Shown here one piece after another: positions 18,255 through 26,033 of a stretch of DNA of 64,000 bases. This stretch comes from Tardiphaga sp. 709. Its GTDB lineage: Bacteria; Pseudomonadota; Alphaproteobacteria; Rhizobiales; Xanthobacteraceae. The notes under the pieces were generated by a model. It had not been told where the DNA came from. It worked only from the letters and a program-made list of their open reading frames with translations, and did no database searches. The DNA lies in NCBI RefSeq assembly GCF_032401055.1, contig NZ_CP135529.1, forward strand, positions 3,966,501 to 4,030,500. Direction: 5' to 3'. A program made the position numbers and the translations under genes. Position 1 is the stretch's first letter; each line of letters starts with the position of its first letter.

Positions 18255-19499
18255 ATGACCATGACCCGCCGCACGTTTGGACTTGGTGCCTCTGCCGTTC
18301 TGGCAGGGCCGATCGCCGCGCCGTTCATTCGCGGTGCCGGCGCTGCCGAGCCGGCGATCCGCATCGGTATGGTCAATTCGATGAGTGGCGGCCTTGCCGC
18401 CTATGCGCAGGAAGGCCAGCCGGCTTTCGAATACATCATCAAGAAGATCAATGCCGAAGGCGGCATCAAGAGCAAGGGCGGCGCCAGGATCGAGCTGGTG
18501 CTGGCGGACGATACCAGCCAGCCGGCACGCACTGCCGCCGAAGCACGGCGCCTGATCACCGAGGAAAAGGTGCAGCTTCTCACCGGCACCATTCTCAGCG
18601 CACAGATGCTGGCGCTGACGCCGGTGGTCGACGAAGCCAAGATGCCGACGCTGTCGGTCTGGGCCGGCGGCTCGCAGTCGAACTATATGTTCACGCTGGG
18701 ATACCCGTATGATCGCGGCTATGCGCAGACCATGCATGACTTCGTCATCTCGCTGCGCGACGATTTCAAGTTTCCGATCAAGACTGCGGTCATGGCCTAT
18801 TCGAATTACGAGGCCGGCCAGCAGTCCAACAAATTCCTGGTCGAGAAACTGAAGGCCAGCGGCATCCAGATCATCGGCGAAGCGGCGCTCGATATCCGTG
18901 CGCAGGACCAGACCGCGGCGATGGTGCGCATCCGCTCTCTGAAGCCCGACGTTGTGGTCGGCCTCGTGACACCGCGCGACGGCATCCTGCTGCATCAGGC
19001 GCGCTACAATCTGAACTATCACGGCAGCATCTTCTGTGGCGGCACCGGCGGCTATTCGGATCTGTCGCTCTGGAAGGATCTCGGTCCCGAGATCGGTAAG
19101 GCCGTGCTGACGAAGAACCTGTTCGGCATGACCGGTTTCAGCGCCGGCGCCAAGATCGAGTCGATGCAGAAGATTGTCACGGAACTGCGCGATGTCGCCA
19201 AGCTCGACAAAATCGGCCAGGGCGCCGTGCAATACGCCCAGGCGGCGCGCGTGCTGCAGCAGGTGCTCGAGAATGCCAAGTCGCTGCAGAGCGATGCGCT
19301 GCTCGAGGCGCTGAAGAACGTCAATATTCCGGCCGGCGATCCGAACCTCTACATCGCCAAGCCGAAGGGCCTGCAATTCGCAGAAGACCGTCTGCTCAAG
19401 GACGGTTCAGCGATGTTCATCCAGTGGACTCCCGAGCAGGATCAGCAGGTCGTATTCCCGAAGGAATTTGCCCAGGTACCGCCGCGGCCGAAGTCCTGA
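18255..19499 (+). CDS. Branched-chain-amino-acid-type ABC transporter substrate-binding protein
   Basis: A 414-residue periplasmic binding protein of the LivJ/LivK superfamily (type I periplasmic fold). The N-terminus TRRTFGLGASAVLAG is a twin-arginine signal ending at GAGAAEP, suggesting Tat export of a folded protein. The mature start IRIGMVNSMSGGLAAYAQEG fits the family ligand site, followed by LVLADDTSQPARTAAEARRL. GGAGG precedes the ATG at 18255. It is the first gene of a full importer operon (ATPase, ATPase, permease, permease). Such systems also carry amides, aromatic acids and urea, so leucine transport is not assured. Confidence 0.93.
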   Translation: MTMTRRTFGLGASAVLAGPIAAPFIRGAGAAEPAIRIGMVNSMSGGLAAYAQEGQPAFEYIIKKINAEGGIKSKGGARIELVLADDTSQPARTAAEARRLITEEKVQLLTGTILSAQMLALTPVVDEAKMPTLSVWAGGSQSNYMFTLGYPYDRGYAQTMHDFVISLRDDFKFPIKTAVMAYSNYEAGQQSNKFLVEKLKASGIQIIGEAALDIRAQDQTAAMVRIRSLKPDVVVGLVTPRDGILLHQARYNLNYHGSIFCGGTGGYSDLSLWKDLGPEIGKAVLTKNLFGMTGFSAGAKIESMQKIVTELRDVAKLDKIGQGAVQYAQAARVLQQVLENAKSLQSDALLEALKNVNIPAGDPNLYIAKPKGLQFAEDRLLKDGSAMFIQWTPEQDQQVVFPKEFAQVPPRPKS

Positions 19500-19544
19500 G
19501 CGGCGCTGTACCAAGACTGAGCGCAACCTAGAGAGTGGACGGCA

Positions 19545-20264
19545 GTGGCATTTCTGGAAGTCTCCAACATCACCAGGCGGTTTGGTGGGCTGATCGCGCT
19601 CAACGCGGTGAGCTTCGACGTCGAGAAGGGTGAGATTCTCGGTATCATCGGCCCGAACGGCGCTGGCAAGACCACGCTGTTTGGTGTGATCTCCGGTTTC
19701 ATTCCGCCGAGCGCGGGCGACGTCGTCTATGACGGCGAAAGCATCGTCGGGGTGTCGCCGGATCGGCTGGTGCGCCGCGGATTGATGCGCTCGTTCCAGA
19801 TCGTCCAGTCCTTTGCCGACATGACCACGCTCGACGTCGTCACGACCGCAGCATTGACGCGCCGTCCGATGCGCGAGGCCATCGACTATGCGGCGCAGGC
19901 GCTGCTGCGTGTCGGCCTTGGCGGTAAGGAACACAAGACACCGGCGACACTGTCGCTGCAGGACAAGAAGCTGCTGGAACTGGCGAAGTGCATCGCTACC
20001 GATCCTCGCTGCATTCTGCTCGACGAAGTGATGGCCGGCCTGACCATGGCCGAGACCGCCGCGCCGATCGCGATCATCGAGGAGCTCAACAAGCAGGGCG
20101 TCACCGTCGTGATGGTTGAGCATGTGATGCCCGTCATCATGCGGTTGGCGCAGCGTATGGTGGTGATCAATTTCGGCGAGAAGATCGCGCAAGGCACGCC
20201 CGACGAGATTCTCAAGGATCAACGCGTCGTCGATGCTTATTTCGGAGATCATCTCGATGCTTGA
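19545..20264 (+). CDS. ABC transporter ATP-binding protein, LivG-type
   Basis: A 239-residue ATPase with a GTG start. Walker A GPNGAGKTT is near residue 37 and Walker B CILLDEVMAGL near 160; the switch His is in VMVEHVM. The signature loop reads TLSLQDKKLLELAK, so the usual LSGGQ/LSYGQ glycine is replaced, and the D-loop differs too (AGLTMAE). Some LivG subfamilies vary here. It pairs with the LivF-like ATPase whose start overlaps its last codons, and the two together power the LivHM-type channel. Confidence 0.92.
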   Translation: MAFLEVSNITRRFGGLIALNAVSFDVEKGEILGIIGPNGAGKTTLFGVISGFIPPSAGDVVYDGESIVGVSPDRLVRRGLMRSFQIVQSFADMTTLDVVTTAALTRRPMREAIDYAAQALLRVGLGGKEHKTPATLSLQDKKLLELAKCIATDPRCILLDEVMAGLTMAETAAPIAIIEELNKQGVTVVMVEHVMPVIMRLAQRMVVINFGEKIAQGTPDEILKDQRVVDAYFGDHLDA

Positions 20265-20961
20265 GATCGATAACCTGGTCGCAGGCTATGGCGGTGTGCC
20301 GGTGCTGCGCGATGTCAACGCCAAGATCGCTGCGGGCGAGATCGTCGGTCTGCTTGGCGCCAACAATGCCGGCAAGACCACGCTGATAAATGCGCTGTCC
20401 GGTATGGTCAAGCCGATATCCGGCCGTATCTTGTTTCTGGGTGAGGACATCAGCAAATTGACGCCGCAGGCGCGTGTCGAGCTCGGCATCGTGCAGGTGC
20501 CGGAAGGACGTCTGGTATTTCCGGAAATGAGCATCCGCGAAAACCTTCTGCTCGGCGGCATCAATGCGCATGCGCGCAAGCATCGTCCGCAGCAGATGGA
20601 GAAAGTCATCGGGTTGTTTCCGCGGCTCGGCGAGCGGCTGACCCAAAGTGCCGGCTCACTGTCAGGCGGCGAACAGCAGATGCTGGCCATCGGCCGCGGG
20701 CTGATGGCGGAAGCCAAGCTCCTGATGCTCGATGAACCCTCGCTCGGTCTGTCGCCGCTGTTCGTGCAGTATATTTTCGAGATCATCGACAGACTGCATG
20801 CCGACGGGCTGACCATCCTGCTAGTGGAGCAGAATCTGAATCTGACGTTGCGCCACGCCAAGCGCTGCTACGTGCTGGAGCGCGGGCAGGTGGCGGTGGA
20901 GGGCGATGCGGAGACCGTGAAGAACGATCCGCGCACCCGCAGCGCCTATCTTGGTCTGTGA
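20257..20961 (+). CDS. ABC transporter ATP-binding protein, LivF-type
   Basis: A 234-residue ATPase. Walker A is GANNAGKTT, a common LivF variant, the signature is SLSGGEQQMLAIGRGLM, and Walker B is LLMLDEPSLGLSP. The ATG at 20257 overlaps the LivG end by 8 bp and has GGAGA upstream; an in-frame start at 20233 would overlap more. The LivF hallmark GIVQVPEGRLVFPEMSIREN is present near residue 85. It is the second ATPase of the importer. Confidence 0.94.
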   Translation: MLEIDNLVAGYGGVPVLRDVNAKIAAGEIVGLLGANNAGKTTLINALSGMVKPISGRILFLGEDISKLTPQARVELGIVQVPEGRLVFPEMSIRENLLLGGINAHARKHRPQQMEKVIGLFPRLGERLTQSAGSLSGGEQQMLAIGRGLMAEAKLLMLDEPSLGLSPLFVQYIFEIIDRLHADGLTILLVEQNLNLTLRHAKRCYVLERGQVAVEGDAETVKNDPRTRSAYLGL

Positions 20962-20973
20962 TCGGAGAGTGAT

Positions 20974-21840
20974 GTGACCGAACTTTATCAGGCTCTCGCC
21001 CAAGGTCTTCTGATCGGCGCCACATATGGCTTGCTGGCGCTGGGCATGGGGCTCGTCTACGGCGTCTCGGGTGTCGTCAACTTCTCGCATGGCGATTTCA
21101 TCTCGCTCGGCATGTTCATGTGCCTCGCGCTGTATTCCGCCTTCGCCATGGACCCTTATGTGTCCATCATCATTACCGTGCCACTGATGACCGCCATCGG
21201 TGCGCTGGTTTATATCTTCCTGATACGGCCGATGGTCGGGCATCAGTTCCTGATGGTGGTGCAGCTTACGCTCGGTCTCAGCCTGGTGCTGCAGAACGGC
21301 ATCCTGATGGTATTTGGCGGCGAGCCGGCACGCACACCGTCTTTCGTCGAATCCAAGCTGATCATTCTCGGTGACGTGGTGCTGCGGGTGCCGCATATCG
21401 TGGCCTTCGTCGTCTCCTTCGCGCTCGCTATTGGCCTCTACATCATGCTGCGCTCGACCGACTTCGGTCGCTCGATCCGCGCCGTGCATCAGAATGCCCA
21501 TGCCGCGGCGCTGATGGGCATCAATGTCGGCCGCGTCCAGGTGCTCACGTTTGCACTCGGCATCGGCATTCTCGCGCTGGCTGCCGCGCTGCTGCTGCCC
21601 GGCACGCCGATCCAGCCGACCCAGGGCCTGCGCTACACCGTGATCACGCTGCTGGTCGTGGTGCTCGGTGGCATGACCAATTTCGTCGGCATCATGCTCG
21701 GCGGCCTGATCATCGGCATGGCCGAAGCCTTCGGCACCATCTATCTCGACGGTCCGATCGGCTTGCTGCTGCCATACATTATCTTCGTGGCGATCATGCT
21801 GTTTCTCCCGAAGGGCCTGACCTGGAGCTCGGCACGATGA
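20974..21840 (+). CDS. Branched-chain-amino-acid-type ABC permease, LivH-type
   Basis: A 288-residue inner-membrane permease with about eight helices and a GTG start preceded by CGGAGAG. The N-terminus GATYGLLALGMGLVYGVSGV and the HGDFISLGMF loop are standard for LivH. The EAA-like cytoplasmic segment GRSIRAVHQNAHAAALMGIN is near residue 170, and GGMTNFVGIMLGGLIIG lies in the C-terminal helices. The stop overlaps the LivM start (ATGA at 21837-21840). Confidence 0.94.
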   Translation: MTELYQALAQGLLIGATYGLLALGMGLVYGVSGVVNFSHGDFISLGMFMCLALYSAFAMDPYVSIIITVPLMTAIGALVYIFLIRPMVGHQFLMVVQLTLGLSLVLQNGILMVFGGEPARTPSFVESKLIILGDVVLRVPHIVAFVVSFALAIGLYIMLRSTDFGRSIRAVHQNAHAAALMGINVGRVQVLTFALGIGILALAAALLLPGTPIQPTQGLRYTVITLLVVVLGGMTNFVGIMLGGLIIGMAEAFGTIYLDGPIGLLLPYIIFVAIMLFLPKGLTWSSAR

Positions 21841-22829
21841 GAGAGGAATTCTACAAGACGCTGTCGTCGCCGATCTGGTGGGGCGCGTTGGCCGTCGCCG
21901 CCATCATGCCCTTCGTGCTGTCGAGCTATTACGTCCACATTCTCACGCTGGCGCTGGTCTATGTGGCACTGGCTTCGTCGTGGAACATCGTCGGCGGCAT
22001 GGCCGGGCAGATCTCGCTGGCGCACAGCCTGTTCATCGGCATCGGATCGATGTTCTCGGCCGCGCTGTTGCTCAAGCTCGGCATCAATATGTGGCTGGGT
22101 CTCGTCATCTCGGCGGTGATCTCCGGAATCCTGGGCGCCGTCATCGCCTGGATCGACTTCCGCTTTCAGCTCGGCCATCTCTCCTTCGTGCTTATCACGC
22201 TGGCTTTCGCGGAAATGGGCAGCATCGTGGTCGAGGGCTGGGACTTCCTCGGCGGTGCGTCCGGGCTGCTGCTGCCGAAGGACACGGGTAATTTCCTGGC
22301 GTTCCAGTTTGGCGGTGGCCACGGCGCGTTCTGGATGATGCTGGGGCTGGCGGCGATCTGTGTGCTGGTCAATGTCGCGATCCTCAACTCACCGCTCGGC
22401 TATTATCTGCGCACCATCCGCGACAACGAGAAGGCGGCGCAGGCGATCGGCGTCAACATCCTGCGCTACAAGATCACCGCCATGGTGATCTCGGCGATGC
22501 TCGCGTCCGTCGTCGGCACCGCCTATGTGCGCTATCTCACTTTTGCCGATCCCTATCTGCTGATTTCGCCCGTGATCACCATCGAGATCGTGCTGTTCGC
22601 CACGGTCGGCGGGCTCGGTCGTGCCTATGGTCCCGCGCTCGGCGCATTGCTGCTGGTGCCGCTTGGCGAGATCCTGCGCGGCAAGCTCGGCAGTACGCTG
22701 CCTGGCCTGCACTATTTCATCTACGGCATCGTCGTGATCTCCGTCATTCTGGTCACGCCGCGTGGGCTGCTGCCGCTGTTTGAGCGGCTCTGGGCGCGCT
22801 GGCGCGGCCCTGCGGTGGCCGGCAAATGA
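21837..22829 (+). CDS. Branched-chain-amino-acid-type ABC permease, LivM-type
   Basis: A 330-residue inner-membrane permease. LivM landmarks are SSWNIVGGMAGQISLAHSLF in the first third, YYLRTIRDNEKAAQAIGVN as the ATPase-contact loop, and FATVGGLGRAYGPALGALLL near the C-terminus. It ends the operon; a hairpin at 22833-22870 follows within a few bases. It forms the channel heterodimer with the LivH-like protein. Confidence 0.94.
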   Translation: MREEFYKTLSSPIWWGALAVAAIMPFVLSSYYVHILTLALVYVALASSWNIVGGMAGQISLAHSLFIGIGSMFSAALLLKLGINMWLGLVISAVISGILGAVIAWIDFRFQLGHLSFVLITLAFAEMGSIVVEGWDFLGGASGLLLPKDTGNFLAFQFGGGHGAFWMMLGLAAICVLVNVAILNSPLGYYLRTIRDNEKAAQAIGVNILRYKITAMVISAMLASVVGTAYVRYLTFADPYLLISPVITIEIVLFATVGGLGRAYGPALGALLLVPLGEILRGKLGSTLPGLHYFIYGIVVISVILVTPRGLLPLFERLWARWRGPAVAGK

Positions 22830-22832
22830 GGT

Positions 22833-22870
22833 AAATGCGCGTGTCGCCACATAGGCCTGCGCGCGCATTT
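22833..22870 (+). terminator. Hairpin after the importer operon
   Basis: AAATGCGCG (22833-22841) and CGCGCATTT (22862-22870) are perfect 9-bp arms with a 20-base loop, 4 bp after the LivM stop. The loop is long and no U-run follows beyond the TTT of the stem, so it is a plausible but weak terminator. Confidence 0.4.
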
Positions 22871-22984
22871 GGTCGGTGCCGTCGTAGCCCCCGATATTTC
22901 GATATCATCCAGTTGGCGGATCGGGTTCCCGCAGCTAGTCTTTGAACCAGCAAGGCGCGGGCGCGCCTGATGGGGACGAGCGCG

Positions 22985-23443
22985 ATGATCTTCGTACTGG
23001 GATTGTTGATGGGTGTCGTGGCCGGTTTGCGGGCGATGACGCCAGCAGCAGCGCTGAGCTGGGCAGCCTATCTCGGCATTTTGAAAGTATCCGGCACTTG
23101 GCTGTCGTTTCTCGGTTCGATCTGGGCCGTCGCGATTTTCACGGTTCTCGCTCTTGGCGAGCTTATCACCGATCAGTTGCCGACCACGCCCAGCCGCAAG
23201 ATTCCCGTGCAGTTCAGTACCCGCGTCGTGATCGGCGCCATCGCGGGCGTCGCTATCGCCGGTCCAGCCAACTGGATATTCGGTGCGCTGGTCGGCATCG
23301 TCGGTGCGGTCATCGGCACGCTCGGCGGCGCGAGCATGCGGGGCAAGCTTGCCGCCAGTTTTGGCCAGGATCGGCCGGCTGCCGTGATTGAGGATGCCGT
23401 CGCCATCATCGGTGCGGCCCTGCTCGTGCTGGCGCTGAAATGA
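22985..23443 (+). CDS. DUF4126 domain membrane protein
   Basis: A 152-residue protein with about four hydrophobic segments rich in Gly and Ala (GLLMGVVAGLRAMTPAAALS, WAVAIFTVLALGELITDQLP, ANWIFGALVGIVGAVIGTLG, and a C-terminal helix). The AGLRAMTP and LPTTPSRKIP patterns match DUF4126. The ATG at 22985 has GGGGACGAG upstream; an in-frame ATG 15 bp earlier is possible. The stop overlaps the next gene (ATGA), so it is co-translated with the flavin disulfide reductase, hinting at a joint membrane redox role. The function of the family is unknown. Confidence 0.85.
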   Translation: MIFVLGLLMGVVAGLRAMTPAAALSWAAYLGILKVSGTWLSFLGSIWAVAIFTVLALGELITDQLPTTPSRKIPVQFSTRVVIGAIAGVAIAGPANWIFGALVGIVGAVIGTLGGASMRGKLAASFGQDRPAAVIEDAVAIIGAALLVLALK

Positions 23444-24810
23444 CCCGGTCGTTCGACGCCATCGTCGTCGGGGCCGGGCAGGCTGGACCTTCGCTCGCCG
23501 GTCGGCTCACATCCGCAGGCATGTCGGTCGCGATCGTCGAGCGTCATCTGTTTGGCGGCACCTGCGTCAATACCGGCTGCAAACCGACCAAGACGCTGGT
23601 CGCCAGCGCCTATGCCGCGCATCTCGCGCGCCGCGGTAGCGACTATGGCGTGATGATTGACGCGCCCGTGCGGATCGATATGGCCCGCGTGAAGGCGCGG
23701 GCGGACAAGGTGATCCATGATTCGCGAAACGGCGTCGAAAGCTGGTTGCGCGGTATGGACAAATGCACGGTCATCAACGGCCATGCGCGCTTCGAATCCG
23801 CGGATACGATCCGTGTTGGCGATGAGTCGCTGACGGCGCCAAAGATCTTCCTGAATGTCGGCGGTCGCGCCGTCGTGCCGGATATGCCGGGGATCAACGA
23901 CGTCACCTATCTGACCAATACAGGCATCCTGCAGCTCGATCGGGTGCCGAAACATCTGGTGGTCATCGGCGGCAGCTATATCGGACTCGAATTTGCACAG
24001 ATGTATCGCCGCTTCGGCGCCGAAGTGACGGTCGTTGAGAAGGGCGCGCTTCTGGTCTCGCGTGAGGATGTGGAGATTTCAGAGGCGATCCGCGATATTC
24101 TGCTCGCCGAAGGCATCCATATACGAACCAATGCCGAATGCATCACCTTCAAGCCACATCCCGATGGCGTGGCTGTCGGTGTCGACTGCACCGAAGGTGC
24201 GCCGGAGATCATCGGCAGTGATGTTCTGCTCGCGGTGGGACGCCGTCCGAATACCGACGATCTCGGTCTCGACAAGGCTGGCGTCGCTGTGGATGACCGC
24301 GGCTACATCAAGGTCGATGACGGTCTCGCTACCAATGTGCCCGGTATTTTCGCGATGGGCGATTGCAACGGCCGCGGCGCTTTCACGCATACGGCTTACA
24401 ACGACTTCGAGATCATTGCCGCCAACCTGCTCGATGGCGCAAGCCGCCGCGTCAGCGATCGGCTTCCCGGCTACGCGCTGTTCATCGATCCGCCGCTTGG
24501 CCGCGTCGGCATGACGCTGACACAGGCAAAGGCCACAGGTAAGAAACTTCTGATCGGCAACCGGCCGATGACCCATGTGGGCCGCGCCGTCGAGAAGGGC
24601 GAGACGGCGGGCATGATGCAGGTTGTGGTCGATGCTGAGACGAAGAAGATTCTGGGAGCTGCGATCCTCGGCACCGGGGGTGACGAGGCGATCCATGGGA
24701 TTCTCGACATCATGAATGCCGGCGCCGACTACACCCAGTTGCAATGGGCGGTGCCGATCCATCCGACGGTATCGGAACTGATCCCGACGCTGCTCAACGA
24801 GATGAAGTGA
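23440..24810 (+). CDS. FAD-containing pyridine nucleotide-disulfide oxidoreductase (mercuric reductase-like)
   Basis: A 456-residue class I flavin disulfide reductase. It has an FAD motif (IVVGAGQAGPSLAGRL), the redox-active pair CVNTGC (Cys42 and Cys47), an NAD(P)-binding motif (VVIGGSYIGLEFAQ) and GDCNGRGAFTHTAYND for the second FAD contact. The C-terminal dimer domain ends with the catalytic HPTVSELIPT His/Glu pair. There is no N-terminal metal-binding domain and no C-terminal vicinal Cys, so true mercuric reductase activity is unlikely. There is no lipoyl or 2-oxoacid dehydrogenase context either, so the substrate disulfide is unknown. Confidence 0.92.
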   Translation: MTRSFDAIVVGAGQAGPSLAGRLTSAGMSVAIVERHLFGGTCVNTGCKPTKTLVASAYAAHLARRGSDYGVMIDAPVRIDMARVKARADKVIHDSRNGVESWLRGMDKCTVINGHARFESADTIRVGDESLTAPKIFLNVGGRAVVPDMPGINDVTYLTNTGILQLDRVPKHLVVIGGSYIGLEFAQMYRRFGAEVTVVEKGALLVSREDVEISEAIRDILLAEGIHIRTNAECITFKPHPDGVAVGVDCTEGAPEIIGSDVLLAVGRRPNTDDLGLDKAGVAVDDRGYIKVDDGLATNVPGIFAMGDCNGRGAFTHTAYNDFEIIAANLLDGASRRVSDRLPGYALFIDPPLGRVGMTLTQAKATGKKLLIGNRPMTHVGRAVEKGETAGMMQVVVDAETKKILGAAILGTGGDEAIHGILDIMNAGADYTQLQWAVPIHPTVSELIPTLLNEMK

Positions 24811-24817
24811 TCGCCGC

Positions 24818-24997
24818 TCAGGCAGTCTGGAACTTGAGTACGGCCATCAGCGTCAACAAGGTGGTTGCGCAGGATGCAGACACAATCGCCATATTGATCA
24901 GATTACGGGCTGCCATTGTCACGACCGCAGAAGCGGGGTGAGCCGCATCGGGCGCAGCAGTCTTCTTGCGCGGAGCCGGTTTCTTCTTTTGTGCCAT
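24818..24997 (-). CDS. Small single-helix membrane protein, hypothetical
   Basis: Fifty-nine residues with the Lys/Arg/Pro-rich start MAQKKKPAPRKKTAAPDAAH followed by one hydrophobic helix (LINMAIVSASCATTLLTLMA). GGGGAT precedes the ATG at 24997. The positive-inside rule predicts a cytoplasmic N-terminus. It is convergent with the flavin reductase, 8 bp apart. Coding is plausible but rests on composition and the ribosome site only. Confidence 0.5.
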   Translation of the reverse strand: MAQKKKPAPRKKTAAPDAAHPASAVVTMAARNLINMAIVSASCATTLLTLMAVLKFQTA

Positions 24998-25170
24998 GCC
25001 GATCCCCAAAGAGAGGGGTCAGACCGTTGACCGGCCTGACCCTGACGCCTTCCCTGCCGAGGTGTGTCCCTCGATCATGACGCGACCATCGCATGAATGG
25101 CCGGTGAACTGCTTAACGCGAGTGGTGAATCGAATCTGACCGGATTCGATGGTTTATGAATTTCCTCGTT

Positions 25171-25920
25171 CTAGATCGTCCGCCCGCCGTCCACGGGCAG
25201 GATCACGCCGGTGAGGAACTCGGATTCCTCGCCCGCCAGATAAACGCAGGCATTGGCGATATCCGAGGGGCGCGACATGCGGCCCAGCGGGATCGTGCCG
25301 ATGAATTTCGCACGGTTCTCCGGCGTATCCGGCACGCCCATGAAGGATTCCAGCAGCGCGGTCTCGCCGATCACCGGCGCGATGCAATTGACGCGGATGC
25401 CATCGGGCGCCAGTTCCACGGCCATCGACTTCGACATCAGGTTCACCGCGCCCTTGGTGGCGTTGTACCAGGTCAGGCCCGGACGCGGCCGGACGCCGGC
25501 TGTCGAGCCGATATTGATGATGCGGCCGCTCTTCTGCTTCTTCATCACGGGCACGCAGGCATTGGTCATCAGAAAGATCGATTTCACATTGATGTCGAAT
25601 GCCTTGTCGAATTCTTCTTCGGTCACTTCGAGCAAGGGCTTGTTGCGAAAGGTCCAGCCGGCATTGTTGACGACGACGTCGAGCTTGCCGAATTTTTCGA
25701 CCGCGAGCTTCACCGAGGCATCAACATCGGCCTTGCTGGTGACGCTGCCGCCAAGGGCGATTGCGCTGTCGCCGATTTCGGCCGCAACCTTCTTCGCGCC
25801 ATCGGCATTCAGATCGAGGATGACGACCTTGGCGCCCTCGCGCGCGTAAGATCGCGCGATCTCGGCACCGAAACCAGATGCGCCGCCGGTGACGATGGTG
25901 GATAGGCCTTGAAGTCGCAT
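25171..25920 (-). CDS. Short-chain dehydrogenase/reductase
   Basis: A 249-residue classical SDR. It has the cofactor motif TGGASGFG (residues about 11-18), NNAG near 87, the catalytic Ser in IINIGSTAG and YNATK as the Tyr/Lys pair. An acidic residue after the second strand (VILDLNADG) suggests NAD(H) preference. The C-terminal SEFLTGVILPVDGGRTI is typical of the 3-oxoacyl-ACP reductase / glucose dehydrogenase-like group. GGGAGAAAACAAC precedes the ATG. It stands alone, so the substrate is open. Confidence 0.93.
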   Translation of the reverse strand: MRLQGLSTIVTGGASGFGAEIARSYAREGAKVVILDLNADGAKKVAAEIGDSAIALGGSVTSKADVDASVKLAVEKFGKLDVVVNNAGWTFRNKPLLEVTEEEFDKAFDINVKSIFLMTNACVPVMKKQKSGRIINIGSTAGVRPRPGLTWYNATKGAVNLMSKSMAVELAPDGIRVNCIAPVIGETALLESFMGVPDTPENRAKFIGTIPLGRMSRPSDIANACVYLAGEESEFLTGVILPVDGGRTI

Positions 25921-26033
25921 GTTGTTTTCTCCCGGATTTTGCGCCTTGTCTGGCGCTTGACGATCAAGGTTAGAGCCGATGGCGGCGACTGTGAAGGCGC
26001 CACGGCGAATGGCTGCTAGAGGAAGCGTGGCCT

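Noticed and set aside
23440-24810. Calling the flavin disulfide reductase mercuric reductase (merA)
   Set aside because: It has neither the N-terminal metal-binding domain nor the C-terminal vicinal cysteines, and no mer genes are nearby.
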